From contig JAETOP010000020.1 of the NCBI GenBank assembly GCA_021771675.1, forward strand, positions 1-41,618: a stretch of 41,618 nucleotides of DNA. Reading direction: 5' to 3'. A program made the position numbers and the translations under genes. This document shows, piece by piece, positions 31,172 through 40,367 of this stretch (its first letter is position 1; each line of letters starts with the position of its first letter). The stretch is from Oscillospiraceae bacterium (lineage in GTDB: Bacteria > Bacillota_A > Clostridia > Oscillospirales > Oscillospiraceae). The notes below the pieces were generated by a model, which was not told the origin of the DNA, did not search any database, and was given only the letters and a program-made list of their open reading frames with translations.

Positions 31172-31777
31172 CTATGGAAGGTACTGCACAAAGATTTTTT
31201 CCACCAATTTATGGACGAGCCAGCCATAGAAGCCGGGAAGGAACAGAATAAGCGGCGGAAAAACCGGCAGGAGGAAAAGAATCAGGGATAGGACGACCAG
31301 AAGGAGAATGCTCTTTGCCGGATTGGCCAGGGCAAGGATGGCAGACTGGCGGAGGGTGGTTTTTGCGGAGTCCTGGAACCGGGCGGCGTAGGCGGCGGCA
31401 TAGACGATCCACAAGCCCACCAGGTAGCTCAGCACCAGAAATACCGGGCGAAGATTGCACCAAGCGGCGCCCTGCTCCCGGAGAAACGCCGTAACAAAGC
31501 ACTCCGCCAGCAGGAGCACCTCCAGCAGGCCCAGGGGGAGAAAGCTCAATGTCGCCTGACGGAAATTGCTCTTGAAGCTTTTCAGGAACTCCACCGCCGC
31601 AATGCCCTCCTTCTGGGAAAACACCTTGTGAATGGCGGAATACATGGCGGTATTGGAGGCGCCGATGGTCACGAGAGGGATACAGCCCACAAACCACATG
31701 AGGCTCAGAAGCGCCAAATCCCCTACCCTGGTCACAGCGCAAACCACCGGGGATTCCAGGTTAAAAATCCCGCTCAT
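31172..31777 (-). CDS. DUF624 (YesL-type) membrane protein
   Basis: 201-residue integral membrane protein with about five hydrophobic segments and the family opening MSGIFNLESPVVCAVTRVGDL followed by LSLMWFVGCIPLVTIGASNTAMY. YesL/DUF624 proteins accompany sugar ABC transporter operons for plant polysaccharide use; their role is unknown. An ATGA overlap links it to the Gfo/Idh gene upstream. It ends just before the GH65 remnant. Confidence 0.88.
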   Translation of the reverse strand: MSGIFNLESPVVCAVTRVGDLALLSLMWFVGCIPLVTIGASNTAMYSAIHKVFSQKEGIAAVEFLKSFKSNFRQATLSFLPLGLLEVLLLAECFVTAFLREQGAAWCNLRPVFLVLSYLVGLWIVYAAAYAARFQDSAKTTLRQSAILALANPAKSILLLVVLSLILFLLPVFPPLILFLPGFYGWLVHKLVEKIFVQYLP

Positions 31778-32853
31778 TTGATCTTAACCGCTTTCATCTG
31801 CGCCAGCACCCCCAGCTCCGCCGCTTTGAAGCAGTGTTCCTGGGTCATGGCGGTTTCTGTCCGGTGGATGCAGTCCAGAATCAGCTGGCCGAAGAAGGGG
31901 AAGCCAACCTTGCCCTGGACGTCAAACCGCTTCTCCCCCTGGCCGTTGACCAGGAAGACCAAGTCACTGACAGCGGGCTCCTCTCCCACATTGATGTACT
32001 TGCGCAGCTCAATGGTTCCCTCGGTGCCGATGATCAGGGTGCGGCCGTCGCCCCAGGTGCGCAGGCCATCCGGCGTAAACCAGTCCACCCGGAAATAGAA
32101 GCTGGTACCGTTTTTACCGGTGATGGTGCAGTCACCGTAGTCCTCCAATTCGGGATAGGCAGGATTGTTGTAGTTGGCAACCCGTGCGCTTACCACCTCT
32201 CCGTCTTCTTCACCGCAAAAATGGAGATACTGCTCAATCTGGTGGGATCCAATATCGCAGAGGATGCCGCCATATTTTTCATGCTCAAAGAACCAGGCGG
32301 GGCGGTCCTTGGCGTTCAACCGATGGGGCCCGAAGCCCGCCACGGAAATCACCCTGCCGACGGCCCCCTGCTCAATGAGCTGCCCAGCAAAAATTGCGCT
32401 CTCGTTGTGGAGCCGCTCGCCGTAGTAGCACATGTACTTTTTCCCCGTCCGTTTGGCACACTCCTTGGCGGCCTCCAGCTGCTCCAGGCTCACGAGAGGG
32501 GCTTTGTCGGTGAAATAGTCCTTCCCCGCCTCCATGGCTCGAATTCCCAGCGGGCAGCGCTCACTGGTCACCGCCGCACCGGCGATGAGCCTGGTTTCCG
32601 GGTCGTCAAATACTTCCTGCTCCGAAGAAGCCACCTTCACCTGGGGAAACGCCTTCACAAAGGCCGCCACCTTCTCGGGATCGTGGTCGTAGACGTAGCG
32701 CAGGGTGGCTCCCGCCTCGGTCAGGCCATTGCACATGCCGTAAATATGGCCATGATCCAGGCGCACGGCGGAGAAGCCGAATTCTCCCGGTTTCACAACG
32801 GGATTGGGCTTCCCCTTGGGGGCGTAATTCATTCCATCTGATGCGTTATTCAT
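31774..32853 (-). CDS. Gfo/Idh/MocA-family oxidoreductase
   Basis: 359-residue NAD(P)-dependent dehydrogenase-like protein. The N-terminal Rossmann part is atypical: the glycine-rich loop reads LDHGHIYGMCNGL, and the usual EKP becomes DKAP (FTDKAPL), both seen in a less studied branch. The C-terminal half has FGPHRLNAKDRPAWFF and CDIGSHQIEQYLHFCG, with the conserved GxHxxD-type His. AAAGGAG supports the start at 32853. It lies between GH115 and DUF624 genes, so a role in uronic acid or sugar-ketone conversion is plausible. Substrate unknown. Confidence 0.85.
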   Translation of the reverse strand: MNNASDGMNYAPKGKPNPVVKPGEFGFSAVRLDHGHIYGMCNGLTEAGATLRYVYDHDPEKVAAFVKAFPQVKVASSEQEVFDDPETRLIAGAAVTSERCPLGIRAMEAGKDYFTDKAPLVSLEQLEAAKECAKRTGKKYMCYYGERLHNESAIFAGQLIEQGAVGRVISVAGFGPHRLNAKDRPAWFFEHEKYGGILCDIGSHQIEQYLHFCGEEDGEVVSARVANYNNPAYPELEDYGDCTITGKNGTSFYFRVDWFTPDGLRTWGDGRTLIIGTEGTIELRKYINVGEEPAVSDLVFLVNGQGEKRFDVQGKVGFPFFGQLILDCIHRTETAMTQEHCFKAAELGVLAQMKAVKIK

Positions 32854-32883
32854 TTTGCAATTGCTCCTTTCGATTTGCGGGCG

Positions 32884-35739
32884 CTATTTTACCTGCCAGC
32901 TCTCCGGCGGGCCCAGGTAGGATTTGGGCAGGGGCTTGTCCGCCGGGTGAAGAACGATCCGCTCCACCACCGCCATGGGGGACATGGCGTACAGCCGCAG
33001 CTGATTCAGCCCCTTCCGGCAGGAAACCGCTATCTTGCGGATGCGGATGTTGTCTCGGACGGCAGCGTCCCATTCCTGACAGTCCAGCTTTAAGGAGGCA
33101 AAATCCGATCCCACCAAATTGTAAACTTTCATCTCTCCCCCATTCATCTGGATGCCGATGTTCATTTGGTGCTCCATGGTGGCAGTGTTGGAGGGAGCCA
33201 CATACAGCTCCAGGCAATACGCTCCCTCCTGCTGGGCAGCAAAGCGGTATTCTACCCAAGGCTTTTCCGGCCAGGAAGTGAAATCCTCCATCACCGGGAA
33301 GGCTTTGATGGCGCTGCCCGTCCGGCCATAGGGGGAGAGGATTTTGTAGCCGGCGTCCTCCATCTGAGATTGGGCTGCAAAATGGGCCGCCTCCATGCAA
33401 AGGATGTGGTTGGCCTCCACAAAGGTGCCCCTGGGATAATCCCAGCTTTCCCGCTTTTCCGCCCACACCAGAATATGGCAGGCATTGTACACGGTTTTCA
33501 CGGTGACCTTCCCCTGATGCACCCCGGGCTCCATCCGCTCCCGGTGGATGGTGATGGAAAGCACATCCTTCTTTTTCACACAGCCATGGCTCCGGGACAG
33601 GGACAGCCAGGGGCAGTCCGTCTCCACCAGATAGGAAACCGCTACCCGGCTGCCGCAGGCCAAATCCACCTCCACCCGATTCACGTTCTGGTGCAGGCCG
33701 TATTTCAGCTCGATGGTGTCCCCGCTCCAGCGGGTACCGATGGTGAAATCATCGCTCTGTGCGTCTGCCACCAAAAGCCTTGGCTTATTGGCGCCTTCAA
33801 TGGTGACAAAGGGCGGATAGAGGTTCCCATCCTCGCACCAGCGGACAAAGCCCACATGCTCGCTGAGGGCCATGCCGAAAAAACGGCCTCCGTCCAAGGC
33901 GTGATACTGCTCGGTGAGCATTCTGTCCTGACCGATACAGCGCCGCACCATCTGTGCGTGCTGGTTGGCCTCCATCCGGCCCTGGCGGGCATAGAACTGG
34001 TTCAGCCCGGCATAGAGCCACATCTGGCAGTGGTTGGCGGAGGCGCAGGCAGGATAATAAAGCAGCTCCCAGAAGGCGTCCGTCAGCTCCGGGGGGCACT
34101 TCCCCAGAAGCTTTTTGGCATTGGCCATGATCTGCCTGGTGGTTTCCAGCAGCGCCTGGGTCTCGCCGAAATGCACCGGGTGATAGACCTCCACATTCAT
34201 CACCTCGGGCTTGCGGTTGTGATTGATCTGGGTGTAATGGTGGAGAATCCGGTCAATGAGCCCGCAATCCTCCCGTGGGAAGCCGGAGCCAAACTGATTT
34301 TCCACCCAGCTGCGGCTCCAGGCATCCGTTTGGTTCACCGCCTGAGCGCCCCGTTTGTCCATGTCATAAGCCATATCCATAAAGTAGCACAGGGGATATT
34401 CCAGGAAGCAGATGTCGCCGATGTTGGCAATCCACACCTCCCGAATGCCCCCTTCATAGGCGCAGGCGAGCTGCTCCCACATTTTTGGCAGGAAATTGGT
34501 GTTCATCCAGTCATAGGCGTAGGCCCCGCCGTGGAAATCCAGGTGGTAGTACAGTCCAAAGCCGCCGGGGTGATTTTTCATCTCCTGTGTGGGCAGGGAG
34601 CGCAGGTTGCCGAAATTGTCATCCGTCAGCATCAGGGTTACGCCGTCCAGCTCCGGGTCGCCCATCAGCCCCCGGGCGGTTTCGTCGCCGTAGTAGAATT
34701 TCTCCACCTCGGTGAACAGAACGAAAAGCCGTGGGATTTTTTTCAGGTCTTTTCCGATGTACCGGCGAATCAGGCCATTCTGGGTTTTCAGCACATCTCT
34801 CAGCAGGTCGATGTTGTCGTGCAGCGTGGCATCGCTTCCCATGATGGGGGTGTCCTGCTCTCCCCGCATTCCCACCGTGATGATGTTTTCAAAGGGACGG
34901 TTTCGTTTCAGGCCGTCCTCCCAGAAGCGGGTGATGCCCTCCCGGTTGGTGAGGAAGTTCCAGGCGTCCCCATAGGGGGAATCGGGACGCCGCATCAGCC
35001 GGTATTCCTCCCCCGCACGCATACAGGGCTCATGGTGGGAGGTGCCCATCACAATGCCCAGCTCGTCGGCAAGGCGGGCGTTTTCCAGGCCAGGGCCGTC
35101 CAGGCTAAAATTGCTGTCCCACATGGCGGGCCACAGGTAGTTGCCCTTCAACCGGAGGATCAGCTCGAACACATGGGCGTACATGGCCGCATTGAAGCCG
35201 CCGAAGTGCTTTTTCGCCCAGGTGCCGATGGCAGGCCATTCGTCATTGATAAAGATGCCCCGGTAGCGGACGGAGGGCTCTTTGGAAACCATGCAGCACC
35301 CCTCATCCAGCACATACCGCTCCAGCCTGGCCGGGCGCACCTCCGCCCAGCCCACCAGAGGGGAAACGCCCAGCAGCTCACTCAGATGGAAAAGGCCATA
35401 GATTGTGCCCCGCTTGTCGCTGCCCGCAATAATCAGGGCCTGCTCCACATCGGGAAAGGGAGACGCCACCAGCTGGAAGGAGAAGACCTCCCATTTTCCC
35501 CGGATACCGGACAAATCCAGCTTTCCACCGGATTCCAGCTGCTCCAAAAGGGGACTTTTCCCCAGGGTTCCGGCCAGAATGACGATTTTCCGGCCCGGGG
35601 GCCGGGCAATGACGGAGGGTTTTTCGCCGAACACCCGGCACAAATCCCCAGCCACCATATTGAAGACACGCCGTACCCCGGGGAAGGCCTGTTCCTCACA
35701 GACCAATGGAGGCAGGGGCTTTTGCAGAATCAGCTTCAT
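32884..35739 (-). CDS. GH115 family xylan alpha-1,2-glucuronidase
   Basis: 951-residue glycosidase that removes (4-O-methyl-)glucuronic acid from xylan. Family blocks are clear: RYRGIFINDEWPAIGTWAKKHFGG, FELILRLKGNYLWPAMWDSNF, and MGTSHHEPCMR, followed by YYHLDFHGGAYAYDWMN and DAWSRSWVENQFG. A C-terminal jelly-roll-like region (about 690-950) completes it. No signal peptide is present, suggesting cytoplasmic action on imported aldouronic acids. The start at 35739 has AAGGAGG upstream, 16 nt after the Gfo/Idh stop; a longer frame to 35787 overlaps that gene. It is the catabolic centre of the operon with truncated transporter genes upstream. Confidence 0.93.
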   Translation of the reverse strand: MKLILQKPLPPLVCEEQAFPGVRRVFNMVAGDLCRVFGEKPSVIARPPGRKIVILAGTLGKSPLLEQLESGGKLDLSGIRGKWEVFSFQLVASPFPDVEQALIIAGSDKRGTIYGLFHLSELLGVSPLVGWAEVRPARLERYVLDEGCCMVSKEPSVRYRGIFINDEWPAIGTWAKKHFGGFNAAMYAHVFELILRLKGNYLWPAMWDSNFSLDGPGLENARLADELGIVMGTSHHEPCMRAGEEYRLMRRPDSPYGDAWNFLTNREGITRFWEDGLKRNRPFENIITVGMRGEQDTPIMGSDATLHDNIDLLRDVLKTQNGLIRRYIGKDLKKIPRLFVLFTEVEKFYYGDETARGLMGDPELDGVTLMLTDDNFGNLRSLPTQEMKNHPGGFGLYYHLDFHGGAYAYDWMNTNFLPKMWEQLACAYEGGIREVWIANIGDICFLEYPLCYFMDMAYDMDKRGAQAVNQTDAWSRSWVENQFGSGFPREDCGLIDRILHHYTQINHNRKPEVMNVEVYHPVHFGETQALLETTRQIMANAKKLLGKCPPELTDAFWELLYYPACASANHCQMWLYAGLNQFYARQGRMEANQHAQMVRRCIGQDRMLTEQYHALDGGRFFGMALSEHVGFVRWCEDGNLYPPFVTIEGANKPRLLVADAQSDDFTIGTRWSGDTIELKYGLHQNVNRVEVDLACGSRVAVSYLVETDCPWLSLSRSHGCVKKKDVLSITIHRERMEPGVHQGKVTVKTVYNACHILVWAEKRESWDYPRGTFVEANHILCMEAAHFAAQSQMEDAGYKILSPYGRTGSAIKAFPVMEDFTSWPEKPWVEYRFAAQQEGAYCLELYVAPSNTATMEHQMNIGIQMNGGEMKVYNLVGSDFASLKLDCQEWDAAVRDNIRIRKIAVSCRKGLNQLRLYAMSPMAVVERIVLHPADKPLPKSYLGPPESWQVK

Positions 35740-35755
35740 GGGTTTTCCTCCTTCT

Positions 35756-36760
35756 TTATTCTGCACCGACCTTTTCTCCCCGCACATGGGAATACATTTG
35801 CAGCATCAGCGCCATGGTATCATGGACGCTGGAGATGTCATTTTGATAAGGTCTGTTCTCTAAAATGGAACGGTAGAAATCCTGAATACAGGTATAATGG
35901 CTGCTGCCCCAGTAGTCCTTTCCCAGAGTGGCTGCCTGATGGTCTGCCTCCTGCTCCCTGCGTCCGTCCGCCCAAATGGTGGTCAGGTCATCCCCTTCCA
36001 GCCGCAAGGTTGCGTGCTCACAGCTCAGCTCCAGCAGCACCGGAGCATTGCGGCAATAGGCGTTGGTGGCGTAAAACAATGCAGTCGCTCCGGATTGGAA
36101 CTGAATATCCGCCTCCAGGGTATCCTCCACCTCGATTTCCTTTTGTAAGGAATGGTTGCTCATATGGCTCTGTACTTTCGCCGGGGTTCCCATCAGGTAG
36201 ACCAGCAAATCAAGGGTATGAATCGCCTGATTGATCAGCACCCCGCCGCCCTCGGTCTTCCAGCTCCCCCGCCAGTCGCTTCCAAGGTAATATTCCGGCT
36301 CCCGGTGCCAGGTGAGGAAGGCCCTGGCGCCCCGAATGGCGCCCACTTCTCCGGAGGCAAGCAGCATCTTCACCCTCCGCACAGAATGATTGTACCGGTT
36401 CTGGAAGCAGATGCCAACTTTGGCTGTCTCCTTTTCCAAAGCCGAAAATTCCCCCCACTGCTCCTCGTTTATCACAGGAGGCTTCTCCGTAAACACGTGG
36501 ATGCCCCGCTTCACACAGAGGGATGCCAGAGGGGTATGCAGCGGGTGGGGCACACACAGATGCACCACATCCAGATTCTCCCCATCCAGTAGCGCCTCCA
36601 CAGACGAATAGGGGTGAATGCCGCAGCTGGCGGCAAATTCCTCCGCCCGCTCCGCCCTTGTGTCGCAGCATGCGATAAGCTTTGCCTCGGGGAGGGAAAG
36701 CAGAACCTTCTTATGTACCTGGGCGATTGCCCCGCAGCCGATGATTGCGGCTTTCAGCAT
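35756..36760 (-). CDS. Gfo/Idh/MocA-family oxidoreductase
   Basis: 334-residue NAD(P)-dependent oxidoreductase with a classic Rossmann start (LKAAIIGCGAIAQVH, GxGxxA/G), the EKP motif FTEKPPVI (Lys is catalytic), and the substrate-domain GGGVLINQAIHTLDLL with conserved HxxD. It is 16 nt upstream of GH115 in the same operon and might act on glucuronate or a related sugar. It is a more typical family member than the second Gfo/Idh at 31774-32853. Confidence 0.9.
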   Translation of the reverse strand: MLKAAIIGCGAIAQVHKKVLLSLPEAKLIACCDTRAERAEEFAASCGIHPYSSVEALLDGENLDVVHLCVPHPLHTPLASLCVKRGIHVFTEKPPVINEEQWGEFSALEKETAKVGICFQNRYNHSVRRVKMLLASGEVGAIRGARAFLTWHREPEYYLGSDWRGSWKTEGGGVLINQAIHTLDLLVYLMGTPAKVQSHMSNHSLQKEIEVEDTLEADIQFQSGATALFYATNAYCRNAPVLLELSCEHATLRLEGDDLTTIWADGRREQEADHQAATLGKDYWGSSHYTCIQDFYRSILENRPYQNDISSVHDTMALMLQMYSHVRGEKVGAE

Positions 36761-36818
36761 GGCGTTTCTTCCTTTCAGAACTCCTTACAGCTTTACGGTG
36801 CTGCCAAAGGAATTGGAG

Positions 36819-37424
36819 TTATCCAATGGTCTTGCTGCCGCCCAGACCCGCTTCCTTGGCAGCGGTCAGGTAAGCATACAGCTCGTCGATGTTGGTGGGA
36901 ACTTCCATGTTCAGCTTTTCCAGCCAGTCCTTGCGGATATAATTGGTCTGGGCGGCGATGATGATCCGGCGAGCGCACAGGCAGAACTGCTCCATGCCAT
37001 TGCCAGCGTCAAACTGGCCATACTGGAGAACGTCCTTGCCCAAAAATTCCTTCAAATCCTGGCCGTACTCTTCCAGCAGACCGTCCAGGGGATACAGGCC
37101 GCCCATGTCCACATACTGCTGAACCAGGTCACCGCCATAGGTCATGCAGATGTCGGGGGCAGTGCCGCCGGCCAGCTGGGTGTTCAGGATGGTGCCCTCT
37201 TCCCAGCGGGACACGGGCACCCACTCAATCTTGATGTGGTTGGGATCGCCGAAGTTTTCCTGGATGTAGTGCAGCTGCCAGCAGTCTTCTACGTTGAAGC
37301 CTGCAATGGAGCGGTCGTACATCTCTACCCGCAGGGTCAGCCAGTCGTCGGCTGCTGCGGTGTTGGCGGGGAACAGTCCAATGCACATGCAAAGAACCAG
37401 CACGAGGGTTAGGATTTTTTTCAT
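36819..37424 (-). pseudogene. Sugar ABC transporter solute-binding protein, truncated
   Basis: 201 codons of a LplA/extracellular family 1 solute-binding protein. Lipoprotein-like signal KKILTLVLVLCMCIGLFPA (possible lipobox around LCMC/IGLF not canonical). The mature part reads WLTLRVEMYDRSIAGF, IKIEWVPVSRWEEGTILNTQLAGGTAPDI and NYIRKDWLEKLNMEVPTNIDELYAYL. It stops after AGLGGSKTIG; relatives continue for roughly 300 more residues. The C-lobe is missing, so binding should be lost. ATG 37424 follows AAAGGAG at 11 nt. Confidence 0.8.
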
Positions 37425-37484
37425 GGTTGGGGTCACTCCTTTTTTATGATTGTGGGCGGTCTCCTCCCGCCCGGGATTACTAGA

Positions 37485-38225
37485 TCAGCCCTTCACTGCG
37501 CCCATGGTCACGCCCTTGACGAAATAGCGCTGGACAAAGGGATAAACCACCAGAATGGGCAGTGTGGCGAAAATAATGGTTGCGGACTCAATGGATTCGG
37601 AAAGGCTGGAGGCCAGGTCGTTGGCGCTGCCCTCCATCACCGCCACTTCAATGGCTTGAGAGCTCTTGATGAGGTTGTAGAGCTTCAACTGGAGGGGCTG
37701 AAGATCCCGGGAGGTGATGTAGTACAGGGCATCAGAGAAGGAATTCCACCGTCCCACTGCATAAAACAGGGACAATGTTGCCAGTGCCGAGAAGCTTAGA
37801 GGCAGATACACATGGAGCAGAATCTGGAAATCGCTGGCTCCGTCGATATAGGCCGCCTCGCACAGCTCATAGGGCAGCCCTGCGAAAAAGTTCTTCATAA
37901 TGATCACATTGAAGGTGGACAGCAGCCCCGGCAGGATCAGCGACCACATATTGTTCAGCAGGCCCAATTCCTTGATATTCAGGTAGATGGGGATGGTGCC
38001 GCCGGAGAAATACATGGTGAACACGATGAAAATGGTAAAGAACTTCCGCCCCTTCAGCCGCTTCATGGTCAAAGGGAAGGCAATGAGAATGGTGAGTACC
38101 ATGGCCAGAGCGGTATAGATCAGGGTGAGTTCTACCGTATAAAACAGGCTGTGCCACATAGACTTGTCCTTGACGATGACTTCATAGGCCTTGGTGGTGA
38201 ACTCCACCGGCCATAGTGTTACATC
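37485..38225 (-). pseudogene. Sugar ABC transporter permease (LplC/MalG type), 5'-truncated
   Basis: The frame keeps most of an LplC-type inner-membrane permease: five or so membrane segments, the EAA-loop EAAYIDGASDFQILLHVYLPLS, and the C-terminal FVQRYFVKGVTMGAVKG typical of the family. The first membrane segment and start are missing. GTG 38207 is not a natural start, since DVTLWPVEFTTKAYE continues upstream as in relatives, and sequence homology seems to end near 38225-38235, where a CCCCGG..CCGGGG hairpin begins. It is a remnant, with its partner permease gone. Confidence 0.8.
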
Positions 38226-38348
38226 GCCCCGGAAAAATCCGGGGCACTTCGTGCGAGGGTGTGAATTGTTTTTGGGGACGGGAAACCATAGCAGCAGGCA
38301 AGTCTTGAATACGGATGATTTGCACTGGCTGAATCATGGCAGTCTGAT

Positions 38349-38523
38349 TCAATTGATGTATTCTCGTGGTGGCAGTCCGACAATCTTCTTAAATGACCGG
38401 TAAAAATTCGAATATTCACTAAACCCGCATTGGAATGCTGCATCCTGCGGTGTAACACCTGTGTGAAGGAGTTCTTTGGCATAGGTGATCTGTCTGTATG
38501 GGACGCTGCATGGCGGCTTTCTT
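38349..38523 (-). pseudogene. AraC-family regulator, C-terminal HTH fragment
   Basis: The frame reads YRQITYAKELLHTGVTPQDAAFQCGFSEYSNFYRSFKKIVGLPPREYIN, i.e. the second helix-turn-helix of an AraC/XylS protein with its GFSEYSNFYRSFKK signature. The N-terminal part is gone; upstream lies the MITE-like element at 38528-38592. It may have been the regulator of the adjacent sugar operon. Confidence 0.75.
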
Positions 38524-38527
38524 TTAG

Positions 38528-38592
38528 GGCAACACCGCATAATGGGGCAAAAGATCCGCCGAAAGCCGAAGCTCCCATTGTGCGGTGTTGCC
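38528..38592. mobile_element. 65-bp MITE-like element with 19-bp terminal inverted repeats
   Basis: The ends GGCAACACCGCATAATGGG (38528-38546) and CCCATTGTGCGGTGTTGCC (38574-38592) are inverted repeats with one mismatch. They are flanked by TTAG on both sides (38524-38527 and 38593-38596), a likely 4-bp target duplication. The interior has no gene. The longer element at 13576-13735 shares both ends. It sits at the broken end of the AraC fragment. Confidence 0.7.
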
Positions 38593-38596
38593 TTAG

Positions 38597-38832
38597 TTTA
38601 TTGAAGGATTCTGACTCATTGCAAAATGTTGCTTTATCCTTGCATTTCTCCAACGAAAATTGACAAGATTCCCGCCATAAGATATTATTTCAGCAGAAAA
38701 AATGTGTAACGAACGGATAGGATTCAGGGATTCCCAGTCATGTAAAATACTCATTGACAAAAATGATATGTTGCAGTAAAAAAGTAGTAGTGACGCTAAA
38801 ACAGTGAAACATTTATCAGGGAGGTATTCAAA
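38597..38832. other. Gene-free stretch before the Hint-domain gene
   Basis: No coding sequence is supported. TTGACA (38754-38759), a 17-nt spacer and TAAAAA (38777-38782) form a plausible promoter for the gene at 38833. Confidence 0.4.
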
Positions 38833-40296
38833 ATGAATCGAAACATGAAACGTCTTATGGAACTGGCAGAGGAGATTCGGTAGAACGAGCGGGAGGTATT
38901 CCTTGATTTCAACAATCCGCAGCACGATGCGTACTTCTGTGAGCAAATGGGCGGGATTTCAAGTTTGCAGAAGGATTTTCCAGAGCTGTACGCTCTATAT
39001 CTTCATGCCAAAAAGAACGGAAATCCGGTCACGGTGGGAGAGCACGAGGAATTCAGAGACGGCATTCAAATCATTTACGCCTACCAGGATCAAAATCACA
39101 TTCTTCATTTCAAGGGGATCACCGCCCTTGGCCGGGAAATGCAATGCATTTGCGAACGGATCCACATTTATCATGAAAGCAGACAGGAACTGATCGTTGC
39201 AACCGGGCGATGCACCCAGGATACCCATGTTACAGCCTTTTCCTTTGACTGGGACAATACCTGCAGGGAATACCAAAGTGGAAATATTATTTTTGACTAT
39301 TATTCCATGTGGTATGATCCGGAAAACCAGCTGCTCCAGGCGTGTTTGTACAGCAGCCAGGAAGAGATTGATACCGGTTGCCAAAGCTGTGTGCAGAAAA
39401 TCCAGATGGACGACCCCGGGCACATTCATACAAGCCCGGATTCCGCAATTCTGGTCTGCTATAACCGTCATCCTGAATCCACGGAAACTGTTGACTATGA
39501 TTACAGCGAGGCATTTGATCCCGTCTCCCATAAGCAGCAGCTTTTCCTGGATGTCGCCGGAAATGTTCAGCTGGACAGCAGCTTTGGACGTTTCCAGTGG
39601 GTGGACATGACGAAATTCGTCCTGAAGCTGTACTGTGACAGCGGCGTGGCAGATTATAATCTTCAGGGCAGGGTTGAATCGGTGCGCAATTGCTTCAAAC
39701 AATCCGATTCCGGTTTTACCTTCCGGTTGGACAAGGATTGGAAGGGAATTGTTCCCTCTGCCAGACTTCCCATTGTGGAGGATGTGAACTTCCTGATGCG
39801 CTTTCCTTTTGCAACCGAAAAGGCAAAGGGGCGTATTTTGGTTGACAGTACCCTGGAACCGGGAAAGGAAGCCCCGGATAGAATTCGGATCTCCAAGCTG
39901 CAGCTGCTTTGGGGCTGTGTTGAGGCCGGCACGCAGATTCGCTTAATGGATGGCCGGGAAATCGCCATTTGTGAGCTTCGGCTGGGAGACAGGATCGCTG
40001 TATACGGTGGCGGTGAAGCCATTGTTAAAAATATATTCGTCGGACAGGAGGAAATCCTCTGGAAGGTAGAAACCGGTGATGGAAAGTTCCTGGTCTGTAC
40101 AAAGGATCATCCGATTCTGACAGAATCCGGCTGGAAGCCGCTCCAGCTGCTTCGGGGCAACGATAGAATGCTCATGTGCGGTAAAGTAACAAACAAGAAT
40201 TTGATAGGCAGACCGACCGCTATTCCGAATTTTATAATACAGGAAAAGCAGGACAAGCACAATCGCTTGCTCTGCTTTTTCTGTATTCTCTCTTGA
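38833..40296 (+). pseudogene. Unknown protein with C-terminal Hint (intein-like) domain; amber-interrupted and 3'-truncated
   Basis: CAGGGAGG 8 nt before ATG 38833 starts MNRNMKRLMELAEEIR, then TAG (38881-38883), then in the same frame NEREVFLDFNNPQHDAYFCEQ and a long ORF to 40296. So the natural start is cut off by a nonsense codon, unless it is read through; translation from ATG 38947 is possible but has a weak RBS. The first 320 or so residues are unrecognised. Then WGCVEAGTQIRLMDGREI (the Cys at nt 39916), ELRLGDRIAVYGG and TKDHPILTESGWKPLQLL form the N-terminal blocks of a Hint/bacterial intein-like domain. The C-terminal HN block is absent: the frame runs into unrelated AT-rich DNA near 40190. 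Confidence 0.7.
40244..40280 (+). terminator. Terminator upstream of the GntR gene
   Basis: AAAAGCAG (40244-40251), inner CAAGC/GCTTG and CTGCTTTT (40272-40279) form a stem with internal mismatches, followed by T. It isolates the GntR promoter from upstream reading. Confidence 0.65.
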
Positions 40297-40321
40297 CAAC
40301 TGCTTTATTGTGTTCTATACT
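40293..40321 (+). promoter_or_regulatory. Promoter of the GntR-ABC operon
   Basis: TTGACA (40293-40298), 17 nt, TATACT (40316-40321): near consensus. The region just downstream (TGTATTTGTATCAGCATAACACC) is the likely place for a GntR operator. Confidence 0.75.
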
Positions 40322-40367
40322 GTATTTGTATCAGCATAACACCTAAAAACAGAATGGCGGTGAGAAT

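Noticed and set aside
33166..36234. Very long plus-strand open frame (over 1000 codons) opposite GH115
   Set aside because: It is the antisense of the GH115 and Gfo/Idh genes in GC-rich DNA; it has no RBS, no recognisable domain, and low-complexity His/Gly/Ala-rich translation.
38881..38883. Pyrrolysine or other recoding of the in-frame TAG
   Set aside because: No pylTSBCD genes or supporting structure in view; a nonsense mutation in an already damaged gene is simpler.
38820..38901. Repeated GGGAGGTATTC at the start of the Hint gene as a second start site
   Set aside because: The second copy is followed by TTG that is out of frame with the gene, so it does not rescue translation past the amber.
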